62,500 bases of DNA from Bartonella melophagi K-2C (GCF_000278255.1 NZ_JH725081.1:432368-494867); one strand, 5' to 3'. Shown: positions 39,064 to 49,031, numbered from the stretch's first letter. Numbers and translations: made by a program. The notes: generated by a model not told the origin, from the letters alone.

Positions 39064-40935
39064 ATGGGTGATTTTTTTATGGACCAACAGACATCTTTCA
39101 TCAATCCGATCGAGACGCTTCAGCATCAGGCACTGTTTAAAAAGCTTGTTGCCTGGTATCAGGAAGATATTGCGCATGTCGAACAGTGGCGAAAAAACGC
39201 TCAAGAAGATTATGATTTTTACAATGGACGCCAATGGAATGAGCAAGATCTTGCAGTGTTGCGAGAACACAATAGACCTGTGATGACTTTTAACCGCATT
39301 GCTCCTTTGGTGAATGCTGTAATTGGGGCTGAGCGCAACAATAAACGACAGGTTCAATTCATTCCTCGGCAACCAGGAGCAGCTCTGGCCAATCAGATTT
39401 TAACGGGAGCTGCTGAATGGTTTCGTGATGAGGCTGATGGAGAATATGAAGATTCTGACGCTTTTCAAGATGCCATTATTTGTGGAATGGGTTGGACTGA
39501 TACGCGGCTTGATTATGAAGATGATCCTAATGGAAAACCTGTAATTGCGCGCTTGGATCCTATGAAAATGGTATGGGATGTAAGTGCTGTTAAGCCTAAT
39601 CTTATTGATGCGCAGCGTCTATGGTATATTGATGAGAAGCCTTTAGAGATTGCGCAAGAAATGTTCCCCGATGTTCATTGGAGTGATCTGCATGCCGATT
39701 GGGCACACCATCTTGTTTCAACACGCTCTGGTAGAAGTGGTGCACAAAGTTATGGAGATACGATCGACGATGAATTTAGCTATCATGAACGCACAATGGT
39801 GACGCTGGCTGAATGCCGGTGGTTTGAACGTGAGGTTTATTATAAAGTTTTTAACTTGGAAACAGGGCAATATAGCGATTATTCTGAAGAAGATTTTCAA
39901 TTTTTGCGCAAAAATAATCCACATATCCAAGCAACAAGATTGACGAGAAAGGTTGTTAAACGGGCTTTTTTGGGTAAAAGATTGCTTGAAGCCCCTGATA
40001 AGCCATTGGTGCCACCTAGTCAATTGGGGTGGGAGTGCATTACCGGCTATTTTGATAAATTCAGTCGACATTTTTATGGGGTTGTAAAACCTGCAAAAGA
40101 TCCACAGCGGTGGGCTAATAAATATTTTAGTCAAGTGATGCATTTGCTCAATAGCCAATCCAAAGGTGGGGTGATGGCTGAACGAGATGCTTTTGATGAC
40201 GATCGCCAAGCTATGGAAAGTTGGGCAAGGGCTGATAGTATTACGTGGCTTAAGAGTGGTGCTTTGGCTGGTGGAAGAATACAGCCAAAACCTGCTGGGC
40301 AATTTCCCAACGGTTTTTTCCAGCTTTTTAATGAAGCAAAGGGGGCTATTTCTCAAGTTACAGGATTGTCTGCGGAATTTGTTGGAACACGTGCGGTAAA
40401 CCAACCGGGCGTTCTTGAAGAACAACGCCGCCAATCATCGCTTAATTTATTGGCATCCTTCTTTGATGGTTTGCGACGCTATCGACAGCGACAAGGAAAA
40501 ATTATTCTTTATCTTATTCAAAATTATCTTTCTGATGGGCGATTGGTGCGCATTGCTGGGGAAGAAAATGCTCAGTATGTTCCGCTGACACGGGAAGTTA
40601 TTACCAGTTTGGAGTATGATATTGTGGTGGATGATGCTCCAACAAGCCCCAATGAAAAAGAGCGCACCTTTTCTATGATTATGCAATTGCTCCCTTTGAT
40701 GCAAAATTTTGCGACACCAGATATTATGCTCGATTTATTGCGCTATTCACCTTTGCCAGCATCGCTCATTCACAAAATTGCTACAAAGGCTGGGCAGCAA
40801 CAAGAGCAATTGCACAGTGATCAGCAAGTTGGAGCACAAAACGAGGGCATACAAGAAAATGGGAGTGCGCAAGAGACAAAGCAAGCGATCCAAGCTCTTT
40901 TGCGTATGGCGCAAAATGCACAACAAACTTCTTAA
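39064..40935 (+). CDS. P22-like portal protein
   Basis: 623 residues; forms the dodecameric ring for DNA entry and exit. Family-like regions: MTFNRIAPLVNAVIGAERNN, GMGWTDTRLDYEDDPNGKPV, LDPMKMVWDVSAVKPNL and SAEFVGTRAVNQPGVLEEQR, then a helical crown (ERTFSMIMQLLPLMQNF). The C-terminus is Gln-rich. ATG at 39064; the ATG at 39079 is possible. Confidence 0.92.
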   Translation: MGDFFMDQQTSFINPIETLQHQALFKKLVAWYQEDIAHVEQWRKNAQEDYDFYNGRQWNEQDLAVLREHNRPVMTFNRIAPLVNAVIGAERNNKRQVQFIPRQPGAALANQILTGAAEWFRDEADGEYEDSDAFQDAIICGMGWTDTRLDYEDDPNGKPVIARLDPMKMVWDVSAVKPNLIDAQRLWYIDEKPLEIAQEMFPDVHWSDLHADWAHHLVSTRSGRSGAQSYGDTIDDEFSYHERTMVTLAECRWFEREVYYKVFNLETGQYSDYSEEDFQFLRKNNPHIQATRLTRKVVKRAFLGKRLLEAPDKPLVPPSQLGWECITGYFDKFSRHFYGVVKPAKDPQRWANKYFSQVMHLLNSQSKGGVMAERDAFDDDRQAMESWARADSITWLKSGALAGGRIQPKPAGQFPNGFFQLFNEAKGAISQVTGLSAEFVGTRAVNQPGVLEEQRRQSSLNLLASFFDGLRRYRQRQGKIILYLIQNYLSDGRLVRIAGEENAQYVPLTREVITSLEYDIVVDDAPTSPNEKERTFSMIMQLLPLMQNFATPDIMLDLLRYSPLPASLIHKIATKAGQQQEQLHSDQQVGAQNEGIQENGSAQETKQAIQALLRMAQNAQQTS

Positions 40936-41450
40936 TGGGTAAGGAATGTATCTTCATTGTCCCTTATTGCTCGCTTTATTGCTTGGGGGGGCTGATGGGT
41001 GGTTTTGTTGAGGAGAAAGGTGTTGCCTTTAAAGGGGAGGGGCACATTGGATTGAGGGGACGTTTGTGGCTGAGGGATGAGGAGGTATTGTTTGAGGCGA
41101 TGAGGAAGCCTTGTTTTAAAGGGAGGAAGGCTTATTGCCTGGGAGAGACTGTTTATTACCTGTAGAGGCATGCGTGTGAGGAAAGAGCTGGTACAGTGGA
41201 TAGGGACACTGGATGAGAAAGCGTTGTGTCTGAGGGATGAGGAGGCGTTGTGGCTGGAAAAGAGCAGGGCAAGTGCATGTGGGATTTTCTTGAAAGACAA
41301 GTAGAGAGAGTGAAGCGATAGGGGAAGGCAGAGGCACACCTTATTGTTTGAGAAGAAGGGCATTGTTTTTAAAAGAAGCATTGCCTGAGAAGGCAGCATT
41401 ACAAGCATTATTTGAGAAGTAAGCATTATTGAAGAAAGAAGATTAGCACA
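40936..41450. other. Spacer portal-scaffold with decayed repeats
   Basis: Short repeats: CTGAGGGATGAGGAGG at about 41072 and 41229, and several variants of GCATT(g/a)(t/c)TT(g/t) around 41355-41430. One + frame reads LRDEEVLFEAMRKPCFKG but is not a known family and has no ribosome site; I treat it as decay product. Confidence 0.5.
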
Positions 41451-42245
41451 ATGGATGAAGAAATATTAACGCCCGAAGAGCAAAACCAACTCGTACAAGA
41501 TCCTCTTCAAGAAAATAGAGAGGGTGGAGCGATAGAAGAAAACGAGAATATACCTTTTGATGACAATTCTCAAAAAGGTAAAGTTTCTCAAGAAGCATTA
41601 GGACTTCAGGGGGGTGAGGTGCAGCCAGACCCCAATGCAGATTTTATGGGTTATGTACAGTGGCTGGGGAAAAAAACTCAAACACAACAGGGGCAAATAC
41701 AACAGGAATTGGTGCAGGCGCAAGACGACAAAAACACCTCTGTTCCCTCGGAGGCAGAGCAGTTGCGTTCCTTTTTTAATCAGTCTGTTGCGACTATTAA
41801 GCGCGAGCATCATGATTTTGATCAAGCTGCTGATTTTGTTTATGATATGCGCGCAAAGCAGTTGGCTTCTTGCGCTTCTCTCTATCCTGAGAGAGCCAAT
41901 CCCAAAGTTATTGATGCATTGATTGGTAATGAGTTGAAGCAAATTTTACGCGATTGTGCGCAAAACAAACAAAACCCTGCGCAAGTGATTTACTCTATTG
42001 CGCACAATATGGGATATACAAACAAGCAAGGCAACACTGTTGCCTCTATGCAAAATGTTGTTGAGCATGTGCAGGAAAGGCAAAATTCTGCACGTACACT
42101 TTCTGCTTATAATGGTTTGAATCCAAAGGGTCCTATGTCTTTGGAAATGCTCGACAAAATGTCTGAGGCAGAATTTAGCACTTGGATTGATGATCCTAAC
42201 AATAAAGCTGCTTTTAATCGTTTAATGGGCGATGTGGATCTTTAA
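41451..42245 (+). CDS. Scaffold-like protein of the capsid cluster
   Basis: 264 residues, acidic and Gln-rich N-terminal half (LTPEEQNQLVQDPLQENREG), a helical middle (KKTQTQQGQIQQELVQAQDD), and a conserved-looking C-terminal part (MSLEMLDKMSEAEFSTWIDD). Composition, position between portal and capsid, and length fit a scaffolding protein. No direct family signature recognised. Confidence 0.75.
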   Translation: MDEEILTPEEQNQLVQDPLQENREGGAIEENENIPFDDNSQKGKVSQEALGLQGGEVQPDPNADFMGYVQWLGKKTQTQQGQIQQELVQAQDDKNTSVPSEAEQLRSFFNQSVATIKREHHDFDQAADFVYDMRAKQLASCASLYPERANPKVIDALIGNELKQILRDCAQNKQNPAQVIYSIAHNMGYTNKQGNTVASMQNVVEHVQERQNSARTLSAYNGLNPKGPMSLEMLDKMSEAEFSTWIDDPNNKAAFNRLMGDVDL

Positions 42246-42299
42246 AAGAAGAGGTGGAAATCTGCCAAAAAACACAACGCATCATTAAGTGACCGCTGT

Positions 42300-42329
42300 T
42301 CTGGTTATCAGGCATCTGGTTATCAGATA
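42300..42329 (+). repeat. 15-base tandem repeat before capsid gene
   Basis: TCTGGTTATCAGGCA (42300-42314) and TCTGGTTATCAGATA (42315-42329) sit in the capsid gene leader. Confidence 0.8.
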
Positions 42330-42347
42330 TGGGGAAACATTCGGCAA

Positions 42348-42368
42348 CCGGCTTTTGGCCGGATTTTT
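42348..42368 (+). terminator. Small hairpin + T run in capsid gene leader
   Basis: CCGGC (42348-42352), loop TTTTG, GCCGG (42358-42362), then ATTTTT. It is 24 bases before the capsid ATG. It may be a partial terminator or a message-end signal for the upstream genes. Stem of only 5 bp. Confidence 0.4.
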
Positions 42369-42391
42369 AATCAAGACTATAAGAGGAAATA

Positions 42392-43510
42392 ATGGCTGTA
42401 ACGAGTATCGACGTCAATAACGCATTGACTGTAAAAGCATGGTCCAAATTACTTAATCGGGAAATTTCAAAAGCGACTTCCATCGCTCCATTAATTGGGA
42501 GAGATTCCAATAGCATCATACAGTTGAAGGATGAGACCACTAAGGCAGGTGGTGATTCTATTACCTTTGGTTTACGTATGCATTTGTTTGGTGAAGGTGT
42601 GAGTGAAGGGGAGGCACTTGAAGGCAAAGAAGAAGCCTTGAAATTTACAAACGATCGCTTGGTTATTAATGAACTTTCTCATGCTGTGCGTGTCAAAAAT
42701 GAAGGAACAATCGATCAGCAACGTGTCTTATATAATTTACGTGCAGAAGCTAAAAATGCCTTGGTTGATTGGTATGCTGACCGTTTAAGCATGATGTTCT
42801 TTATTCAGGTGTGCGGATATTCGGCAGAAAAGATAAAGTTTGAAGGACAAACATTTAAATTAAAACCTGTTCATTACGGGTTTAACGAGCCAACGGCTCC
42901 AACTGATAAACGCATCATACGCCCTAATGGGAAAGAGAGAGATGAAGATTTAAAGAAAGGCGATGAGTTTAATCTGAAATTGATCGATCAAGCGGTTGAA
43001 CGTGCTAAACTTGCCGCTCCCAAAATTAGACCGGTGCGTGTCGATGGGGAAAGTGTCTATGTGATGTATCTTCACCCAACGCAAGTGACACAATTGCGTA
43101 CCAATACAGAACCTGGTCAGTGGCTTGATATTACCAAAGCGATTTATAGTGGAAGCCGCATGAAGAACCCTATCTATAATGGGTCTCTTGGCATGTATAA
43201 TGGCGTTATTTTGCGTGAAGCTGCGCATGTGACTGAAGGTGTAAAGGCAGTTTTAAACAATGAGTCTGCTGAGAATACACGCCGTGCTGTTTTACTTGGA
43301 GCGCAGAGTGCGGTTATTGCTTTTGGTAAAGACCGTGGGGCCACACGCTATAAATTGGTTGAAGAGCTTTTTGATTATGAACGTGAGTTTGGTGTGGCTG
43401 CCAAAACGATTATTGGGATGAAAAAACCGGTCTTTCAGTTGCCAGGAAGTGGCCAAGGAAGGCAGGATTTCGGGACGATCGTTATCTCAACTTATGCAGC
43501 ACCTGTTTGA
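42392..43510 (+). CDS. Major capsid protein, N4-gp56 type
   Basis: 372 residues. The pattern AVTSIDVNNALTVKAWSKLL ... FIQVCGYSAE ... MYLHPTQVTQLRTN ... GMYNGVILREAAHV is that of the N4-gp56 family (podovirus capsids, HK97 fold). Strong ribosome site AAGAGGAAATA. It is the structural shell of the particle. No protease gene for prohead maturation is present. Confidence 0.93.
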   Translation: MAVTSIDVNNALTVKAWSKLLNREISKATSIAPLIGRDSNSIIQLKDETTKAGGDSITFGLRMHLFGEGVSEGEALEGKEEALKFTNDRLVINELSHAVRVKNEGTIDQQRVLYNLRAEAKNALVDWYADRLSMMFFIQVCGYSAEKIKFEGQTFKLKPVHYGFNEPTAPTDKRIIRPNGKERDEDLKKGDEFNLKLIDQAVERAKLAAPKIRPVRVDGESVYVMYLHPTQVTQLRTNTEPGQWLDITKAIYSGSRMKNPIYNGSLGMYNGVILREAAHVTEGVKAVLNNESAENTRRAVLLGAQSAVIAFGKDRGATRYKLVEELFDYEREFGVAAKTIIGMKKPVFQLPGSGQGRQDFGTIVISTYAAPV

Positions 43511-43663
43511 GGTCTTTAAGGTGAGCTTGTATTTAACTTTAAAGCTTAAGGTGCTTTTTATTTAAAGCGCACCTATTTGGGAGTTTGGACAAGCTTTTAA
43601 CATGTTCTTTCCCAACAGAGCATTTTGTTGGGGGAGAAGATAACACATACAAAGAGAGTGTTT

Positions 43664-44383
43664 ATGCCAATGACTATTCCAGCTATCGATTCTCATCTTC
43701 TTGATTTTAAATCAAGCTGCGCGACAACTTTTTCCCGCATGGTTGAGCTTATTCAAGATGAGATTGATGATACAATGGGTGAATATTGTGTTCAAATTTA
43801 TGATTCCATTTGTGCTGCTTTGCGCATATGTGAACGGGAACCTTTTTTCTTTAATGAGCACAAAGAGGTTACTTTCAAAGCACAAAGTGGGCAAACATGG
43901 TATGGGCAAGAAGACGATGTTTTAATTAAGACGGTAGAGGGCTTAATTAAAACAGTAGGGGCTCTGGAAGGTGTGTTTTTAGAACATGGTGGTGCAACAC
44001 GAACACAACTTATCTATAAAACTGCTAAGATGTTGCAAAAAGATTATGGATCCAATCCACCGCAGGGGATGCCTGTTTTTTATACTTATTGTCAGCGCAA
44101 AATAGGTCTCTTTCCGACGCCTGAAACTGTTGGAACAGTTCGTCTTTCCTATAGTGCTTTGCGTTTTGTTGAAGAGGGCATGGAAAGGGAAGATCATCCT
44201 TGGTTTGTTCATGCTTTTGATTTTATTAAAGCGCGGGCAAAATACGAACTTTATAAAAATATCCTTAAAGATCCTGAATGTGCTGCTGTTTCTTTGGGCG
44301 ATTTTCAAGAACAGCTTCAGATTTTGCGTTATGAAACATCGCGTCGAAAGGGTTGCTCACAAATTATGCCAACAGGGTTTTAG
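43664..44383 (+). CDS. Head adaptor-like (gp4-type) protein
   Basis: About 239 residues from the ATG at 43664 (upstream TTG codons from 43625 are open; a ribosome site AAAGAGAG is 5-8 bases before 43664). Text such as YGQEDDVLIKTVEGLIKTVG and QGMPVFYTYCQRKIGLFPTP, with an RLSYSAL beta strand, resembles phage head-tail adaptor/gp4-like or minor tail proteins. Position after capsid supports this. Moderate confidence in function. Confidence 0.75.
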   Translation: MPMTIPAIDSHLLDFKSSCATTFSRMVELIQDEIDDTMGEYCVQIYDSICAALRICEREPFFFNEHKEVTFKAQSGQTWYGQEDDVLIKTVEGLIKTVGALEGVFLEHGGATRTQLIYKTAKMLQKDYGSNPPQGMPVFYTYCQRKIGLFPTPETVGTVRLSYSALRFVEEGMEREDHPWFVHAFDFIKARAKYELYKNILKDPECAAVSLGDFQEQLQILRYETSRRKGCSQIMPTGF

Positions 44384-44502
44384 AGCTTGGTTTGAGGTAC
44401 TTGAGTTTAAGTGCTTGGTTTTAAATGCTTGGCGAGAGTTTTGATGACTGTGGGTTTATAGGTGATTGTGGGGTTTAGATGATTGGGTTTATGGGGTTTT
44501 AA

Positions 44503-45966
44503 ATGGCTTTTTTTTCAGTTGCTGAATATAGACCTGATATTGCTGATATTAATGGTCTTTTTACTGATGAGCTTGTCAATGTGCTGCCTGCTGATGGGTC
44601 TTATATTCCTATGCCAAGCTTTAGTTCTTTGTCTCAGCCTTGCCCTGATACAATTTTAGGCGCTATTGCTGTGAGAGCAAAAGGTGGTGTGTCTATTATT
44701 GTTGGGACGGAACAAAAAATCTACCTTCTCAATAATACAAGCATGCAGTGGAAAGATATTAGCCAAAAGGGCAAGAGTTATTTTGCTAATGTCGATGCGC
44801 CTTGGTCATTTGCTTTGTTTGGTGATTATGTCATTGCTGTGAATGCCAATGATAAACCACAAGTCATTGATATTGATCATGATGAAACTTTTAGAGATTT
44901 AGGAGGAAACCCGCCACAGGCTGGTATTGTGCGTGTTTGGGGTGATTTTGTTTGTTTGATGAAATTAACTGAGCACCCCCGACGTGTGCATTGGTCTGGG
45001 TTAAATGATGCGGAGTTTTGGACTGTAGGCAAAAGAAGCTGCGATTATCAAGATTTTCCTGATGGTGGATATGTGCAAGGGGCAACAGAGACAACCAATC
45101 CACTAATCTTTATGCGTTCGGCTATTTATGCTGGGTCCTTTATTCCTGGGTCTAAGATTATCTTTAGTTTTCAAAAGATCCACGATAAACGAGGTGCAAA
45201 AACTTCTGAATCAATTGTGTGTCGAGGCGATCTTGCTTTTTTTATTGATGAGGGGGGATTTTACCAAATTAACATTGATGGACACATTACACCCATTGGC
45301 TTTGAAAAAGTCGATCGGACTATGATTACAAGAATTAATCAAAGTAGCCTACCTATTTTATGGTCTGCGATTGATGGTGTTTATACGCGTGTTTATTGGA
45401 TGATTGATCTTGATGAGAGTACGCAAGAACGTACCTTGCTGATTTATGATTGGGGTTTGCAAAAGTGGTCTGTGGCGACTGTTAACATTGCAATGATTTT
45501 GCCTATTTTTTATGCTGGATACAGCTTAGAAGGGCTTGATCGGGTTTCTTGTAGTTTGGATGATTTGCCATTTTCTCTCGACAGTAAAGTTTGGCAAAAT
45601 GAAGCGCCTGTTCTTGGTGCGTTTGATCAACAGGGGAGGCTTGGGTCATTTTCTGGTAAACCAATGGCGTGTGTCGTGACATCGCAAGAAATGGGTCAGA
45701 CAAGTGGCGTGATGACCCGTGTGAGCAATATTATGCCCCAGGTCAATAGTACGCAATTTTATGTGTCTGTAGGGATGCGTTTGCGCCAATCAATCGAGGA
45801 AAAAATTGTTTGGTTTCCAGAACGGCAACCTTCCTCTCATACAGGTCAGATTCGTTGTCGCGTGAGGGCGCGGTTTTATCGCTTTAAGTTGCGGATCCCT
45901 GAAGGGGCTAACTGGTCACATATAACCGGATTTGATGTGGCGTTAAAATCTGCTGGTCTGCGGTGA
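44503..45966 (+). CDS. P22 gp10-like packaged-DNA stabilisation/tail hub protein
   Basis: 487 residues, beta-rich, no TM. Begins AFFSVAEYRPDIADINGLFT and has beta-propeller-like text (SIIVGTEQKIYLLNNTSMQW; HPRRVHWSGLNDAEFWTVGK; VDRTMITRINQSSLPILWSA). That matches gp10 of P22-like phages, which closes the portal after packaging and connects the tail. Position after the adaptor fits. Confidence 0.82.
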   Translation: MAFFSVAEYRPDIADINGLFTDELVNVLPADGSYIPMPSFSSLSQPCPDTILGAIAVRAKGGVSIIVGTEQKIYLLNNTSMQWKDISQKGKSYFANVDAPWSFALFGDYVIAVNANDKPQVIDIDHDETFRDLGGNPPQAGIVRVWGDFVCLMKLTEHPRRVHWSGLNDAEFWTVGKRSCDYQDFPDGGYVQGATETTNPLIFMRSAIYAGSFIPGSKIIFSFQKIHDKRGAKTSESIVCRGDLAFFIDEGGFYQINIDGHITPIGFEKVDRTMITRINQSSLPILWSAIDGVYTRVYWMIDLDESTQERTLLIYDWGLQKWSVATVNIAMILPIFYAGYSLEGLDRVSCSLDDLPFSLDSKVWQNEAPVLGAFDQQGRLGSFSGKPMACVVTSQEMGQTSGVMTRVSNIMPQVNSTQFYVSVGMRLRQSIEEKIVWFPERQPSSHTGQIRCRVRARFYRFKLRIPEGANWSHITGFDVALKSAGLR

Positions 45967-46134
45967 GCCGTTAAACAAGAGTGTGGGTGAAGCAAGTAGC
46001 CAAGTAAGTAATGGGCTGGTGCACAGCCAAGTATAAGGGGGCTGGCGAGTGGGCAAGTAAGGGACTGGCGAGTAGGCAGACAAGAGTATGGGAGCGGATG
46101 GATGGGTAGAAGATGTTGGAGGAAAGTGCAACAA

Positions 46135-46659
46135 ATGGTGAAGGCAGTTGGGCGAAAAGATGCTGAGATTGATTGCCAAAAGGGTGAAAAAGCTCAAAAT
46201 GTAATTGCTCAACAAGACAGTCAAAATTTGTATTCTATTCATCTTACAAATCAATGGCCGTGGGAAAAAATAGCCCTTTATCAAAAGGCTATTAATGCGG
46301 CGATGCAAAAATATGCCAAGCGGTTTTCCGATGATGTGTGTTTGGACACTATTGCAAAAGAGATTGCTGGTGGACAAGCACAATTATGGTTGATCTTAAA
46401 AAATGAAACTCAATTTAGTGCTTTTGTGATCACTAAAATTGAAATGACGCACACTGGGAAAAAACGCGTTGTTATTTTAGACCTGGCTGGAAAGGGAGGG
46501 CTGAAATTGGTCAAATTGATTGATCAGGTTGAAAAATGGGCTCGAACAATTCACGCTGATGAAATGCTGACTATGGGAAGGTTTGGGTGGTCTAAAATGC
46601 TTGGCCAACGTGGACATGCTATCAATCTTATTCATTATAGAAAGGTTCTCATCCCATGA
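46135..46659 (+). CDS. Phage-cluster protein, GNAT-like by appearance
   Basis: About 174 residues; start ATG at 46135 with GGAGGAAAG upstream (an in-frame TTG at 46102 is less likely). The C-terminal ~100 residues (AQLWLILKNETQFSAFVITK; DEMLTMGRFGWSKMLGQRGH) look like an acetyltransferase-type fold as in T7 internal protein gp13, but sequence alone is weak. The stop overlaps the next start by 4 bases. Confidence 0.6.
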   Translation: MVKAVGRKDAEIDCQKGEKAQNVIAQQDSQNLYSIHLTNQWPWEKIALYQKAINAAMQKYAKRFSDDVCLDTIAKEIAGGQAQLWLILKNETQFSAFVITKIEMTHTGKKRVVILDLAGKGGLKLVKLIDQVEKWARTIHADEMLTMGRFGWSKMLGQRGHAINLIHYRKVLIP

Positions 46660-47780
46660 GTAGACGAAAAACCCCGCAAGTTCAAACAACAACACAAACA
46701 AATGCTCCGCCAATATGGGCGCAAGGTATTTTGCAACAAGCAAGTTCTGATGCTCTTGATTTGTATAATCAAGGTATTGGAGGAAATGTTTATGAAGGTG
46801 ATCGCCATGCCGGTTTGAGTGATGCAACACTTAATGCAATTAAGGGATTGGGAAGTGCTGCCAACCAGTTTAACAACCCAACGATCAATCAGTGGTTAAA
46901 TAACCCCACTCAAAGTCAACAAAATCTTAACAATATGGCAAGTGGTGGTTGGATTGGAAACAATAGCAAATTTAATGATGCTCTGGACAATGCACTTTCT
47001 AAAACTTCTGATGCTGTTAATCAGTCTATGGCGGGGGCAGGGCGTTATGGTTCTGGGGCGCATACTGGTGTGTTAACTGATGAGTTGGGGGCTTTGGCAA
47101 CAAATGCAGCAGCGCAACAATATAATCAAGATGTGCTCAATATGATGAATGCCAATCAGATGATTGATAAGGCTACGCACAACCAGATTAATGCGGCAAA
47201 CAACTTCTATCAAGGACAAAGCAATGCTCAAAGCAATGCTTTAAAGGGCGGCATGGTGCAAGATGCCAATAACCAGCATGCTTTGGATGTTGAGCGCGAA
47301 AAATGGATGGAACAGGACAATCAGGCGTGGAATCGGTTAGAACAGTTGCTAAAAGTGGGTACAACAGCAGCTGGAAATTACGGTACTCAGACAGGACAGA
47401 GTGTGGCAGTACCTTCAGTTACCAAAGATCCTTTGCGTGATGTACAGCAATTGCTTGGATTAATTGGTGGCATTATGGGTCTTTCTGATGCCAGAGTTAA
47501 AGACAATATCGTGTCTGTAGGGGAGAGAAATGGTTATCCGCTTTATGAATTTAATTATAAAGGAGATTCTCAGCGTTATCGCGGGGTGATGGCGCAAGAT
47601 CTGGTGCGTTTGAAGCCTGACGCTGTTTATATGGATGACAAAACACAGTTGTTATATGTCGATTATGATAAAATTGGCTTTGAAATGGAAAAAGTTACAA
47701 CACCTGAAAGTAAATACTCTTCCCCTTCATCTCCCCTTTTTTCTGGTATTGATTTGGTGCAAGAAGGACAAACTCTATGA
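46656..47780 (+). CDS. Virion protein with C-terminal S74-type chaperone domain
   Basis: 374 residues. The N-terminal ~260 residues are Gln/Asn/Ala-rich and helical (YNQDVLNMMNANQMIDKATH), like phage internal or ejection proteins. The C-terminal ~90 residues have an intramolecular-chaperone signature: LSDARVKDNIVSVGERNGYP (Ser/Lys pair), LYEFNYKG, RYRGVMAQDL. It overlaps both neighbours by 4 bases. Such chaperones normally trim trimeric tail fibres; the Ser-Lys motif here may be active. Confidence 0.8.
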   Translation: MSRRKTPQVQTTTQTNAPPIWAQGILQQASSDALDLYNQGIGGNVYEGDRHAGLSDATLNAIKGLGSAANQFNNPTINQWLNNPTQSQQNLNNMASGGWIGNNSKFNDALDNALSKTSDAVNQSMAGAGRYGSGAHTGVLTDELGALATNAAAQQYNQDVLNMMNANQMIDKATHNQINAANNFYQGQSNAQSNALKGGMVQDANNQHALDVEREKWMEQDNQAWNRLEQLLKVGTTAAGNYGTQTGQSVAVPSVTKDPLRDVQQLLGLIGGIMGLSDARVKDNIVSVGERNGYPLYEFNYKGDSQRYRGVMAQDLVRLKPDAVYMDDKTQLLYVDYDKIGFEMEKVTTPESKYSSPSSPLFSGIDLVQEGQTL

Positions 47781-48760
47781 GTTCGATTTATGATTGGTCG
47801 CTAGTTGCACACGAAAATGCACGTGCTGATGACATCATTAACTGGGCAGAAGGACAACCACCAAGCTCAGTCAATGATAGTGCGCGTGCAATGATGCAAC
47901 GCATTAGAGAGTATTTAACGGATAATGGCGGAACAATTGAAGCAAAATTTACTACAGAGAAAGATGGAAATGAAACATCTATTCGTCTGGTTACTAAGTC
48001 TCCTATTGCCGCTTATACAAACGATATTATTGTTCGCTTTAAGGCGCAGGGGGTTAATACTAAAACAACAAGTGTTGTGTTAAACAAATTATCTGCTCAG
48101 CCTGTTTATAAGGTAACACCAAATGGATTGGTACTTTTAAGTGGCGGAGAGATTCAAAAGAACGGTCTTTATGAACTTGTTTATCAGTATGGTATTGGTG
48201 GAGAAGGTAAAGATGGTTGGTATTTAACCAATCCCACACCTGCGGCTGCTCCAAAACCAGTAAGTAGTTTTCCATCAGGTTTCATTGCGACTTTTGCCAT
48301 GGAAAAAATTCCTGAAGGATGGCTTTTATGTGATGGTAAAGCTTACTTACGCAAGAATTATGCAAGTCTTTTTGTAGCCATTGGTGAAACATGGGGTAGA
48401 GGTGATGGAACAACTACATTCAATATCCCTGATTTACGTGGAATGTTTTTGCGTGGGCTTGATAGTCAAAGAGGGATTGATAAAAACCGCGTTTTAGGAA
48501 GCAGACAAAACGATCTCTTTAAATCTCATACGCATACAGGAATAATCCATAATGCGGGTGAGCATAAACATGAATTTGCAGAACAAATTTTTACGGTAGA
48601 TGCGGCTAGAGGAAGTGCTTTGCCCAGATATCATAGTTATGAAAAGCGGGTTTTAACAAAGCCTGCGGGTGATCACACACACACATTTACGCTCAATAAT
48701 ACAGGTGATATAGAAACGCGTCCTGTCAATGTTGCAGTTGTTTACGCCATTAAGGTATGA
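47777..48760 (+). CDS. Tail collar domain protein
   Basis: 327 residues. C-terminal phage tail collar domain from about residue 160 (IPEGWLLCDGKAYLRKNYAS; NIPDLRGMFLRGLD), followed by His-rich strands KSHTHTGI, GEHKHEF and GDHTHTF, which bind iron in tail fibre tips. It may mediate receptor contact of the particle. Stop-start overlap with the previous gene. Ends a run of three overlapping genes. Confidence 0.9.
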   Translation: MSSIYDWSLVAHENARADDIINWAEGQPPSSVNDSARAMMQRIREYLTDNGGTIEAKFTTEKDGNETSIRLVTKSPIAAYTNDIIVRFKAQGVNTKTTSVVLNKLSAQPVYKVTPNGLVLLSGGEIQKNGLYELVYQYGIGGEGKDGWYLTNPTPAAAPKPVSSFPSGFIATFAMEKIPEGWLLCDGKAYLRKNYASLFVAIGETWGRGDGTTTFNIPDLRGMFLRGLDSQRGIDKNRVLGSRQNDLFKSHTHTGIIHNAGEHKHEFAEQIFTVDAARGSALPRYHSYEKRVLTKPAGDHTHTFTLNNTGDIETRPVNVAVVYAIKV

Positions 48761-49031
48761 GAATTTGAATAGTAAAGCATGACAGAAAATTGGCGGGTGG
48801 CATCTCATTTGAGAAAATAACAGGTTCGTGTTTTTTTTGAAGCCTTCTCTTTTCTCCAAAAAGAAGGTGGATGTTTGGTGTGGCTTGAGCTTATCTAGCG
48901 CACTTTTTTGAACGGTTAGTTGATGGCCTTGTGGTTTGCTTGAGTGTTGGGCAAGCTGGTTTATGTTTGTGGACATTTAAGCGTTTTCCAAAAGGGTTGT
49001 TTTTTAGCACTTAAAAGGGTGAGAGAACGAA
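48761..49031. other. Spacer before small coiled-coil gene
   Basis: No gene seen. Contains a TTCTCTTTT/AAAAAGAA-type inverted pair near 48846-48866 that may end the tail operon. Confidence 0.4.

Noticed and set aside
40935-41165. 76-residue frame after the portal gene
   Set aside because: Built from short spacer repeats; no family and poor start.
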